Below are positions 15,868 to 23,730 of a stretch of 64,000 nucleotides of DNA, piece by piece. A model generated the notes under the pieces. It was given only the letters and a program-made list of their open reading frames with translations. It was not told where the DNA came from and did no database searches. Source of the stretch: Lentzea atacamensis (GTDB taxonomy: Bacteria > Actinomycetota > Actinomycetes > Mycobacteriales > Pseudonocardiaceae); the NCBI RefSeq assembly GCF_003269295.1, contig NZ_QLTT01000003.1, forward strand, positions 902,677-966,676, given 5' to 3'. Every line of letters starts with the position of its first letter. The stretch's first letter is position 1. Both the position numbers and the translations under genes were made by a program.

Positions 15868-17055
15868 ATGAACAGCAGATGGTCCGTCGTGGCCCTGGTG
15901 GGCGCGTTCGCGGTGGCCGGGTGTGCCAGCGACCTTCCCGCCACCCCTGGTCCCGGCGGCACGTCCGAGTCCGCCAAGGCGAAGTCGGAGTTCTTCGACC
16001 CGGCCGAGTTCGAGCGCCAGCTGCGGTTCCGCACCGCGAAGGCGACCGGGCTGGACTCCCAGGACGGTACCGCCAAGCCCTGGGAGCAGATGCTCGAACC
16101 GCAACTGGTCGACACGGCCAAGTACGCCAAGCCCGGCGGCGGCTACCACCTCTGCTTCTCCAACGCCTCGGTGGACAACCCGTGGCGGCAGGTCGGGTTC
16201 AAGACCATGAAGGAGGAGGTGAAGCTGCACCCGGAGATCACCAAGTTCACCGTGCTGGACGCGGAGGCCAAGGACGACAAGCAGATCAGCGACATCCAGT
16301 CGCTGGCCTCCCAGGGATGTCACGCGCTGATCGTCTCGCCGAACACGACCGCCACGCTCACCCCGGCTGTCGAGGCCGCCTGCGCGACCGGCGTGCCCGT
16401 GATCGTCTTCGACCGCGGCGTCAAGACCGGTTGCCCCGTGACGTTCATCCACCCGATCGGCGGGTTCGCGTTCGGCGCGGACGGCGCGGAGTTCCTCAAG
16501 GAGAAGGTGCAGCCGGGCGGCAAGGTCCTCGCGTTGCGCATCCTGCCCGGCGTCGACGTCCTGGAACAGCGCTGGGCGGCGGCCAACGAGATCTTCTCCG
16601 GCAGCCAGGTGAAGGTCGTGGGCGTCGAGTTCACCAACGGCGACGCGGCCAAGACCAAGAGCATCGTGAACGAGTACATCCAGCGCGAAGGCAAGATCGA
16701 CGGCGTCTGGATGGACGCGGGCGCCACCGCGGTCGCGGCCGTGGAGGCGTTCCAGGACGCCGGCGCGGCGATCCCGCCGTTCGTGGGGGAGGACCAGCAG
16801 GACTTCCTGCGGATGTGGGCCGACGAGAAGATGACCGCGGTCGCCCCGACCTACCCGACCTACCAGTGGCGCACGCCGGTCATCGCCGCCCTGCGCGTCC
16901 TCGGCGGCAAGCAGGTGCCGAAGGAATGGGTGCTGCCGCAGCCGAAGGTCACCCAGGACACCCTCAAGGACTTCATCAAGCAGGACATGCCGCCGCTGCA
17001 CTACGCCATGTGCGGCTGCGAGGGCATGCCCGGCTACCCGGCGCCCTGGAAGTAG
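15868..17055 (+). CDS. Sugar-binding lipoprotein of the ABC importer
   Basis: This 395-residue periplasmic-binding-protein-like protein (Peripla_BP_4 type, ribose/galactose class) has a lipoprotein signal with lipobox A-V-A-G-C (Cys19). The mature part begins with a flexible Ser/Pro/Gly linker. The ligand-binding core shows C-F-S-N-A-S-V-D-N-P-W-R, then S-P-N-T-T-A-T-L, V-I-V-F-D-R-G-V and G-E-D-Q-Q. A C-terminal C-G-C-x-G-M-P-G-Y motif may hold a disulfide and is unusual for the family. GAGGAGC precedes the ATG. It would be anchored outside the membrane and deliver a sugar or cyclitol-like ligand to the permeases. Confidence 0.9.
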   Translation: MNSRWSVVALVGAFAVAGCASDLPATPGPGGTSESAKAKSEFFDPAEFERQLRFRTAKATGLDSQDGTAKPWEQMLEPQLVDTAKYAKPGGGYHLCFSNASVDNPWRQVGFKTMKEEVKLHPEITKFTVLDAEAKDDKQISDIQSLASQGCHALIVSPNTTATLTPAVEAACATGVPVIVFDRGVKTGCPVTFIHPIGGFAFGADGAEFLKEKVQPGGKVLALRILPGVDVLEQRWAAANEIFSGSQVKVVGVEFTNGDAAKTKSIVNEYIQREGKIDGVWMDAGATAVAAVEAFQDAGAAIPPFVGEDQQDFLRMWADEKMTAVAPTYPTYQWRTPVIAALRVLGGKQVPKEWVLPQPKVTQDTLKDFIKQDMPPLHYAMCGCEGMPGYPAPWK

Positions 17056-17060
17056 CCGGG

Positions 17061-17843
17061 ATGATGAAGGCGTACGTGGACCTGGTGCGGGCACCAGCGG
17101 CACTCACGGTGCTGGGTGACACGCTGGTCGGCGCAGGAAAACCGTTGCGGGGCAAGGGCTTGTTGCTACCGCTGGCGTCCGTCTCGTTGTACTGGGCGGG
17201 AATGGCGCTCAACGACTGGGCCGACCGCGACCTGGACGCGGTCGAACGACCGGAACGACCGATCCCGTCCGGCCGGATCAGCCCGGACGCGGCCCTGGCC
17301 ACCGCAGCCGGACTGACCGCGCTCGGCGTCGGTCTCGCCGCGGCTGCCGGTCGCAACGCTCTGCCGCTCGCCGCGGCGGTGTGGGCTTACGACACCGTGC
17401 TGAAGGCCACTCCCGCCGGACCGTTCGCCATGGCAGCCTGCCGGGCGTTCGACGTGCTGCTGGGTGGCCGGGCCGTCCTGCCCGCCGGACTGATGGCCGC
17501 GCACACCCTTGGTGTGACGGTGTTGTCGCGGGGTGAGGTGCACGGCACGTCACCCCGCACGGCGAAAGCGGTCCTGTCGGGCACGGTGCTGACGGCGGTG
17601 GCGGCAGGCGTCTCCACCCGGCGGTTCACCGGGATCGCGGCGGCGCTGGGCTACGCGGTCACGGTAGGGCGTGCGCAGTGGCAGGTGGTCCGGCAGCCGT
17701 CGGGCGAGGCCGTCCGCACCGCGACGAAGGAGGGCATCCACGGCATGGTGCTGCTCCAGTCCGCGCTGACCGAGCACGGCGCGGCGCTGCCGCTCGTGCT
17801 GCCGCTGGCCCGAGCGCTGAGCAGGAAGGTGAGCCCGACATGA
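17061..17843 (+). CDS. eboC: UbiA-family prenyltransferase, SCO3242/EboC type
   Basis: This 260-residue integral membrane protein belongs to the UbiA superfamily. The first Asp motif is N-D-W-A-D-R-D-L-D (51-59), followed by the family E-R-P-x-R-P-I-P-S-G. The second-half motif is less clear. Seven to nine hydrophobic segments are visible. The gene starts five bases after the binding-protein stop (ATG at 17061 or 17064) and overlaps the next gene by ATGA. Actinobacterial homologues named for SCO3242 lie in ebo-type clusters. The enzyme would attach a prenyl chain to an unknown acceptor at the membrane; the donor could come from the synthetase at 9965. Confidence 0.88.
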   Translation: MMKAYVDLVRAPAALTVLGDTLVGAGKPLRGKGLLLPLASVSLYWAGMALNDWADRDLDAVERPERPIPSGRISPDAALATAAGLTALGVGLAAAAGRNALPLAAAVWAYDTVLKATPAGPFAMAACRAFDVLLGGRAVLPAGLMAAHTLGVTVLSRGEVHGTSPRTAKAVLSGTVLTAVAAGVSTRRFTGIAAALGYAVTVGRAQWQVVRQPSGEAVRTATKEGIHGMVLLQSALTEHGAALPLVLPLARALSRKVSPT

Positions 17844-19168
17844 CGTTCCAGCTCGGCTACGGCACCAACGGGTTCGCCAACCACCGGCTCGACGACGCTC
17901 TCGCCGTGATCGCCGATCTCGGCTACACGGCGGTGGCGCTCACCCTCGACCACCACCACCTCGACCCGTTCGCCGGCGACGTCGTCAAGCAGACCGATCG
18001 GCTTGCCGCACGCCTGCACGAACTGGGACTGGGCGTCGTCGTGGAGACCGGCGCGCGGTACCTGCTCGACCCGCGCCGCAAGCACCACCCGACCCTGGTC
18101 AGCTCGGACCAGGCGGTACGGGTCGACTTCCTGGTGCGTGCCAAGCAGATCGCGCTGGACCTCGGCGCGGACTGCGTGTCGTTCTGGTCCGGAGTGGGAT
18201 CCGCGGACGACTGGGACCACCTGAGGTCGGGCGTCGCCGCGGTGCTGGAGAGCGGGCCGGGAGTCCCGATGGGACTGGAGCCGGAGCCGGGCATGGTCGT
18301 GCAGTGGCTCGACCAGGCACTGCGGCTGCGGACCGAGCTCGGGAACCCGGAGGAGCTGAGGATCACCCTCGACGTCGGGCACTGCGTCGCGGTCGAGCCG
18401 CAGGACGCGGCGGCGTGCATCAGGCAGGCGGGCGAGCTGCTCGTCAACGTGCAGCTCGACGACATGCTGCCCGGTGTGCACGAGCACCTGGAGTTCGGTG
18501 AGGGACAGCTGGACCTGCCCGCCACGCTCGCCGCGCTGACCGGCATCGGCTACACCGGCGTCGCCGCGGTGGAGCTGCCCCGGCACAGCCACGCCGCACC
18601 GGACGTGGCGGGGCGGGCACTGCGGGCGCTGCGCGCGGCGGAGTGGCTGGCCGAGGCGGAACGGGCGGTCCGCGCCGATCCCGGCGCGATCGACACCCTG
18701 TTCCCCGCGGCGGGAAGGGCGGTGGGAGCAGGACAGGACGCCGCACGGGTCCGCCTGCTCACCGCGTTCGCCGACGTGTCCGGCGATCCGGTCGACGGCC
18801 TCACGAGGCTCTACCGGTACGGCACCTCCGCGGAACGGCGAGGTGTCCTGCGCGGGCTGGCCGAGCTGGGGGACCGGGCTCCGGCAGCCGGGGTCGCGTT
18901 GGTCGAGGACGCCCTGCGCAGCAACGAGACCGACCTGGTCGCGGCGGCACTCGGCCCGTTCGCCACCCGGCACCTCGGCAGGCACGCGTGGCGGCACGGC
19001 GTGCTCAAGTGCCTGTTCATGGGCATTCCGCTGACCGTGGTCGACGGTCTCGACCGGCACTCGGACGCGGAGCTGCTGCGCATGGTCGCCGCGTTCGCCG
19101 ACGAACGCCGCGCGGCCGGCCGTCCGGTGCCCGCCGACGCTCTCGCCCTGCTCGGAAAGGCTTCGTGA
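17840..19168 (+). CDS. eboA: TIM-barrel isomerase fused to an EboA domain
   Basis: This 442-residue protein has two parts. Residues 1-280 form a sugar-phosphate isomerase-like TIM barrel (G-Y-G-T-N-G-F at the start, G-L-E-P-E-P-G-M, L-D-V-G-H-C, V-E-L-P-R-H), with metal-ligand candidates in place. Residues ~295-442 match the EboA domain: W-R-H-G-V-L-K-C-L-F-M-G-I-P-L, then D-G-L-D-R-H-S-D-A-E-L-L-R-M, then E-R-R-A-A-G-R. EboA is often a separate protein. The fusion physically joins a TIM-barrel activity to Ebo traffic. The gene is coupled on both sides by overlapping stop and start codons. Confidence 0.87.
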   Translation: MTFQLGYGTNGFANHRLDDALAVIADLGYTAVALTLDHHHLDPFAGDVVKQTDRLAARLHELGLGVVVETGARYLLDPRRKHHPTLVSSDQAVRVDFLVRAKQIALDLGADCVSFWSGVGSADDWDHLRSGVAAVLESGPGVPMGLEPEPGMVVQWLDQALRLRTELGNPEELRITLDVGHCVAVEPQDAAACIRQAGELLVNVQLDDMLPGVHEHLEFGEGQLDLPATLAALTGIGYTGVAAVELPRHSHAAPDVAGRALRALRAAEWLAEAERAVRADPGAIDTLFPAAGRAVGAGQDAARVRLLTAFADVSGDPVDGLTRLYRYGTSAERRGVLRGLAELGDRAPAAGVALVEDALRSNETDLVAAALGPFATRHLGRHAWRHGVLKCLFMGIPLTVVDGLDRHSDAELLRMVAAFADERRAAGRPVPADALALLGKAS

Positions 19169-20022
19169 TGCGCATCTTCGACCCGCACATCCACATGACG
19201 TCCCGCACCACCGACGACTACGAGGCCATGCGCGACGCCGGCGTGCGAGCGCTCGTCGAGCCCGCGTTCTGGCTGGGGCAGCCGCGGACGAGCGTCGGGT
19301 CGTTCGTCGACTACTTCGACAGCCTGCTCGGGTGGGAACGGTTCCGCGCCGCCCAGTTCGGCATTGCACACCACTGCGCGCTCGCCCTGAACCCCAAGGA
19401 GGCCAACGACCCCCGGTGCACCGAGGTGCTGGACGTGCTGCCGCGCTACCTGGCCAAGGACGGTGTGGTCGCGGTCGGCGAGGTCGGGTACGACTCGATG
19501 ACGCAGGAGGAAGACGACGCGTTCGCACGCCAGCTGGAGCTGGCGCTCAGGCACGACCTGCCGGTCCTCGTGCACACACCGCACCGGGACAAGCAGGCGG
19601 GCACGAAGCGAACGCTGGACGTGGTCCGCGAGTCGGGCCTGGCGCCGCACCGCGTCCTGGTCGACCACCTCAACGAGACCACCGTCCGGATGGTGGCGGA
19701 CGCGGGCTGCTGGATGGGGTTCTCCGTCTACCCGGACACCAAGATGGACGAGGCTCGGATGGTGGCGCTGCTCGCCGAGTACGGCACCGAGCGGATGCTG
19801 GTCAACTCCGCCGCCGACTGGGGCCGGTCCGATCCGCTGAAGACCCACAAGACCGGGTTGGCGATGCTGGACGCCGGGTTCGGCGAGTCCGAAGTGGACA
19901 CGGTGTTGTGGCACAACCCGGTCGAGTTCTACGGCCAGAGCGGCAGGCTGGCGCTCGAGCCGGTGGCGGCGGGTGCGGTCGACGCGGCCACCGGCAGCTC
20001 GGTGCTGCGGGGTGAACGGTGA
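19168..20022 (+). CDS. eboB: TatD-family metal hydrolase (EboB)
   Basis: This 284-residue amidohydrolase-superfamily protein carries all metal-site motifs of TatD: F-D-P-H-I-H (metal His pair), G-E-V-G-Y-D, H-T-P-H-R, D-H-L-N-E and the C-terminal Asp in N-S-A-A-D-W-G. Homologues in ebo clusters are called EboB. The ATG overlaps the EboA-fusion stop (TGATG). The reaction is not known; hydrolysis of a phosphoester or amide in a cytoplasmic intermediate is the family expectation. Confidence 0.9.
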   Translation: MRIFDPHIHMTSRTTDDYEAMRDAGVRALVEPAFWLGQPRTSVGSFVDYFDSLLGWERFRAAQFGIAHHCALALNPKEANDPRCTEVLDVLPRYLAKDGVVAVGEVGYDSMTQEEDDAFARQLELALRHDLPVLVHTPHRDKQAGTKRTLDVVRESGLAPHRVLVDHLNETTVRMVADAGCWMGFSVYPDTKMDEARMVALLAEYGTERMLVNSAADWGRSDPLKTHKTGLAMLDAGFGESEVDTVLWHNPVEFYGQSGRLALEPVAAGAVDAATGSSVLRGER

Positions 20023-21110
20023 TCGCCTACTGCACCAACGTCCACCCGGCTCCCGACCTCGCGGGCATCCTGGCTCAGCTCGACCGGCATGCGGTCCGGG
20101 TGCGGGAGGCGCTGGAGGCGGACACGCTCCCCTTGGGACTGTGGCTGCCCGCGCCGGTCGCACGAGGACTCGCGGAGGACGGCACCGCACTGCAGCACTT
20201 CCGCGCCGAGCTTGCGAGCAGAGGACTGACGGTCTCCACGCTCAACGCGTTCCCGTACGGTGACTTCCACGACGAGGTGGTCAAGCACGCGGTGTACTTC
20301 CCGACGTGGACCGATTCGCGCCGCCTGCGGTACACAGTGGACTGTGCGGCCGTGCTGGCTGACCTGTTGCCCGATTCCGCGTCCTACGGCAGCATCTCGA
20401 CCCTGCCACTGGCCTGGCGGGAGCCGTGGACGGGCCGCGACGACGACCGTGCCGCGGAGGCTCTCGCCGAGCTCACCCTGTCCCTGCGCGCCGAGACCCG
20501 CCGGCACGGCAGACCGATCAGGCTGGCCGTCGAGCCGGAGCCGGGTTGTGTGCTGGACACCGTCGCCGACGCGGTCGGCTGGCTGGCCGGCCGGGTCGAT
20601 CCCGACCACATCGGGATCTGCCTGGACACCTGTCACCTCGCGGTGTCGTTCGCCGATCCGGCCGAGACGGTCGCGTCGATCCGCCGGGCAGGGCTGGAGG
20701 TGGTCAAGGTGCAGGCGTCGGCGGCACTGGAGGTGGCGGAACCCGGCACTGCGGCGGGCAGGCGGGCGATCGCGGAGTACAGCGAACCCCGCTACCTGCA
20801 CCAGGTCCGGGAGAACACCCCCGGCGGTGTCCTGGCGGCGGACGACCTGCCGGAGGCGTTCGAGACCCTGCCCGCCGAGCACCCGTGGCGCGTGCACTTC
20901 CACGTGCCGCTGCACGCTGTTCCGCCCGCACCGCTCACGTCGACCACCGACGTGCTCGTGGCCGCTGTAGCGGCGGTGGACCCCGGCACGCACGTCGAGG
21001 TGGAGACCTACACCTGGACCGTGCTGCCGGGTGCGGGCGACCTCGCTGACGGCATCGCGGCGGAACTGCGCTGGGCGGCGCAGCACCTGCGGACGGGAGT
21101 GGCGGTGTGA
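20019..21110 (+). CDS. eboE: EboE-type TIM-barrel protein (metabolite traffic)
   Basis: The 363-residue product starts at a GTG overlapping the TatD stop. It is a xylose-isomerase-like TIM barrel typical of EboE. It opens with Y-C-T-N-V-H-P, contains L-N-A-F-P-Y-G-D-F-H, V-E-P-E-P-G-C, C-L-D-T-C-H-L-A-V and F-H-V-P-L-H, and ends with V-E-V-E-T-Y-T-W. These residues provide several His/Glu/Asp ligands. EboE proteins are annotated as metabolite-traffic proteins because ebo genes in cyanobacteria are needed to bring a scytonemin precursor to the periplasm. No scytonemin genes are here, so the cargo differs. Confidence 0.88.
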   Translation: MIAYCTNVHPAPDLAGILAQLDRHAVRVREALEADTLPLGLWLPAPVARGLAEDGTALQHFRAELASRGLTVSTLNAFPYGDFHDEVVKHAVYFPTWTDSRRLRYTVDCAAVLADLLPDSASYGSISTLPLAWREPWTGRDDDRAAEALAELTLSLRAETRRHGRPIRLAVEPEPGCVLDTVADAVGWLAGRVDPDHIGICLDTCHLAVSFADPAETVASIRRAGLEVVKVQASAALEVAEPGTAAGRRAIAEYSEPRYLHQVRENTPGGVLAADDLPEAFETLPAEHPWRVHFHVPLHAVPPAPLTSTTDVLVAAVAAVDPGTHVEVETYTWTVLPGAGDLADGIAAELRWAAQHLRTGVAV

Positions 21111-22495
21111 AACCGCTGGTGGTCCTCAACGTCGTCGGCATGACGCCGGCGCTCCTCGAACACATGCCCAATCTCTCGCGGCTGGGCTGGCAGGCCGAGC
21201 TGGGCACGGTGCTGCCCGCCGTGACGTGCAGCGCGCAGGCCACGCTGCTCACCGGTCTCACCCCGGCGCAGCACGGGATAGTCGGCAACGGCTGGTACTT
21301 CCGCGACCTGGGCGAGATTCACCTGTGGCGTCAGCACAACCGCCTCGTCGGAGGGGAGAAGCTCTGGGAGACCGCGCGTCGCGCCCATCCCGGCTACACC
21401 GCCGCCAACATCTGCTGGTGGTACGCGATGGGCGCCTCGACCGACATCACCGTGACCCCTCGGCCGATCTACCACGCGGACGGGCGCAAGTCGCCGGACT
21501 GCTACGTCCGCCCACCCGGCCTGCACGACGAACTCGTCGGAGCTCTGGGCGAGTTCCCGCTCTTTCAGTACTGGGGCCCCACGGCGGCACTGGCGTCGAG
21601 CGAGTGGATCATCGGCGCCGCGCGGAAAGTCCTCGCCGAAAGGCGGCCTGACCTGTTGCTGGTCTACGTGCCACATCTGGACTACGACCTGCAGCGGTTC
21701 GGACCGTCCTCACCGCAGGCGGTCAAGGCGGCGGCGGACGTGGACCGGGCGCTGGCGCCTCTGCTGGCCGACGCGTCGGACGCCACCATCGTGGCGTTGT
21801 CGGAGTACGGCATCACCGACGCACGCCGCCCGGTCGACATCAATCGGGCGTTGCGAGCAGCAAACCTGCTCGAGGTCTACTCGCAGTCCGGGATGGAGTA
21901 CCTGGATCCGTGGACGTCGCGGGCGTTCGCGGTGGCCGACCACCAGATCGCGCACGTGTACGTCGCCGATCCGGCCGATCTCCCGAGGACGAGAGCGGTC
22001 CTCTCGGACCTTCCGGGTGTCGACGTGCTGTACGGCCGGGACGCGCAGGCGTCCGTCGGGCTGGATCACGAGCGGTCCGGTGAACTGGTGGCGGTGGCCG
22101 AGCCGGACGCATGGTTCACCTACTACTACTGGACCGATGACCACCGCGCTCCGGACTTCGCCCGTGGTGTGGACATTCACCGCAAACCCGGCTACGACCC
22201 CGCCGAACTGTTCTTCGACCCGGCCGACCCGCTCGTCAAGGCCAGAGCTGGGTTGAACCTGGCCCGCAAGAAGCTCGGGCTGAGATACACGATGAACGTC
22301 GTGCCGCTGGACCCGTCGTGCGTGCGCGGCACGCACGGCAGGCTGCCCGACCGGGCGGCGGATGGACCGGTGCTCTTGTGCTCGGGTCCGGTGGCACCGC
22401 GGTCGGTCGAGCGCACCGGCCGGATCACCGCGACCGAAGTCCGCAGTCTCCTGCTCGAACTGCAGGGGATTCCCGCGGAGGAGCTCACCCGATGA
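21107..22495 (+). CDS. eboF: Alkaline-phosphatase-fold hydrolase (nucleotide pyrophosphatase-like, EboF)
   Basis: This 462-residue protein starts at a GTG overlapping the EboE stop. It matches type I phosphodiesterase/nucleotide pyrophosphatases of the alkaline phosphatase superfamily. The likely nucleophile Thr40 is in P-A-V-T-C-S-A-Q-A-T-L-L-T-G. P-H-L-D-Y-D-L-Q-R-F-G gives metal Asp residues, S-E-Y-G-I the second site, and D-I-H-R-K-P-G-Y-D-P a His. No signal peptide is seen, so it is probably cytoplasmic. Such a protein ends most ebo operons. It may cleave a phosphodiester or activated intermediate in the pathway. Confidence 0.87.
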   Translation: MKPLVVLNVVGMTPALLEHMPNLSRLGWQAELGTVLPAVTCSAQATLLTGLTPAQHGIVGNGWYFRDLGEIHLWRQHNRLVGGEKLWETARRAHPGYTAANICWWYAMGASTDITVTPRPIYHADGRKSPDCYVRPPGLHDELVGALGEFPLFQYWGPTAALASSEWIIGAARKVLAERRPDLLLVYVPHLDYDLQRFGPSSPQAVKAAADVDRALAPLLADASDATIVALSEYGITDARRPVDINRALRAANLLEVYSQSGMEYLDPWTSRAFAVADHQIAHVYVADPADLPRTRAVLSDLPGVDVLYGRDAQASVGLDHERSGELVAVAEPDAWFTYYYWTDDHRAPDFARGVDIHRKPGYDPAELFFDPADPLVKARAGLNLARKKLGLRYTMNVVPLDPSCVRGTHGRLPDRAADGPVLLCSGPVAPRSVERTGRITATEVRSLLLELQGIPAEELTR

Positions 22496-22758
22496 TCAGC
22501 CCCTTGACCGAGGTCACCATGGCGCACCCGAATTGCGATTGCTCGGTGGTCGTGGGCAAGGAACCCACGGCGGCAACCCAGCGCCTGCTGAGGCTCATGC
22601 AAACGGGCGCGACCGACCGCGCGATCGCCCGCGAACTCAGTGTCAGCCTGCGCACCCTGCACCGGCGCATCGCCCGGCTGCAGTCGTTGCTCGGCGTTCA
22701 GTCGCGGTTCCAGCTCGGCGTGCTCGCCGCCGAGCTGGAGTGGCTCCGTCCGGGGTGA
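22492..22758 (+). CDS. Small HTH (LuxR-type) protein closing the ebo operon
   Basis: This 88-residue protein begins with an ATG that overlaps the preceding stop (ATGA). Apart from a short N-terminal tail with C-D-C, it consists only of a LuxR-like helix-turn-helix: L-L-R-L-M-Q-T-G-A-T-D-R-A-I-A-R-E-L, then V-S-L-R-T-L-H-R-R-I. There is no receiver or ligand-binding domain. It could be a local DNA-binding regulator of the ebo operon or the truncated end of a larger regulator. Coupling to the operon argues that it is real. Confidence 0.7.
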   Translation: MISPLTEVTMAHPNCDCSVVVGKEPTAATQRLLRLMQTGATDRAIARELSVSLRTLHRRIARLQSLLGVQSRFQLGVLAAELEWLRPG

Positions 22759-22842
22759 ACGAGACGCGACCGAACGTGTGCCGCTCGAAAGTCGTCACCG
22801 CAGCGTGGCAGCGCATCTCTTCCAGGCTGGGAGCATGCTCGG

Positions 22843-22979
22843 GTGATCGTGCCTCTGCTGTACGAGGTGACTTGGAAGATGCTGTCCGCCGCATAGGTGC
22901 TGCTCCGTGGTGAAGCGGAGAAGGATGCGGAGCTGCTTGTGCTGCGGCACGAGAACACCGTGCTTCGTCGGCAGTTGGC
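22843..22979 (+). pseudogene. Fragment of an integrase-core IS transposase (N-terminus)
   Basis: From the GTG at 22843 the translation reads V-P-L-L-Y-E-V-T, an in-frame stop follows, then D-A-E-L-L-V-L-R-H-E-N, as in transposases with an integrase catalytic core common in actinomycetes. It is cut off by the start of the repeat at 22981. It is non-functional. Confidence 0.65.
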
Positions 22980-22980
22980 C

Positions 22981-23289
22981 TGTGGGGTGCCAGAACTCTG
23001 CGCTCGCTGAGCTGCAGTGATCGGGTTCTGGTGTTCCGGCGGCATGATCGTGGGCGTGGCTCTGCGACTGCTCTGTCTCGTCTTTGTTCAGCTGGGTGGT
23101 TGGTCGGTTCTGCTCGGCCGGTCGTCGGCGGCGAAGGATGTGGAGTTGCTGGTGGTGCGGGATGAGGTCGCGGTGTTGCGCCGGACTCACGGTCGTCCGC
23201 GTCTGGATCGGGCTGATCGTGCGGTGCTGGTCGCATTGGTGCGGCGGTTGCCTGTCTGGTTGGGGGAGCACCGATTGGTGACTCCAGGC
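22981..23289 (+). repeat. IS-derived direct repeat, copy 1
   Basis: This segment is nearly identical to 56704-57015 in the same orientation; by eye it has one 3-bp indel and a few substitutions. It contains the 5' part of a transposase (from the ATG at 23044: V-E-L-L-V-V-R-D-E-V-A-V-L-R-R) and stops where that gene continues in copy 2. The two copies frame a ~33-kb accessory segment. Confidence 0.85.
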
Positions 23290-23407
23290 TGAGAAGGGCC
23301 GTGCCCGGTCTCGCTGACGGCGATACCGACCGGGCCTGCGGACGTCGGAGCTGCCTATCTCGCCCGGTTCCAGCGATGCGGCCGTGACACGGCTGACCTG
23401 GCGCAGC

Positions 23408-23480
23408 TGATCAACGAGTACGAACCTGCAGCAGCCTGATGCGCAGGTCAGACGGTTAGACCGTGTTTTGGCACCCCGCA
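23408..23480 (+). repeat. IS 3'-end repeat, copy 1
   Basis: The sequence TGATCAACGAGTACGAACCT, the codons for a transposase C-terminus (L-I-N-E-Y-E-P-A-A), and the following GACCGTGTTTTGG and CCCCGCAGG recur at 57521-57599. A shorter version is at 60094. It marks the right end of the same IS family. Confidence 0.7.
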
Positions 23481-23730
23481 GGCGGCGAACGAGCGAAGTC
23501 GGGCTTTTCAGCACCCCGCAGGGCACCGAGAAGGACCCGACCGTCACCATCGGCTCCGAGGCGCGCTGGGCGAACCCGAGCAGCGGCCCAGCCTGTCGGC
23601 TCGAACTGATCGACGACAACGCCTTTCTGCTCACGGGCTACAACCCCAGGCAGCAGGGGGAGTGACCTGCGCAGCGAAGCCCGCATCTTCGTCGCCCAGG
23701 TCTTCGAAGCCGTGCAACTGAAGTGAGTCG
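23481..23730. other. Intergenic stretch with a small unassigned reading frame
   Basis: This gap between the IS tail and the histidine kinase contains a short open frame (23468-23665, plus) ending near Y-N-P-R-Q-Q-G-E that has no recognisable family. CACCCCGCAGG occurs twice (around 23472 and 23511). It is probably decayed DNA carried with the IS. Confidence 0.3.
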
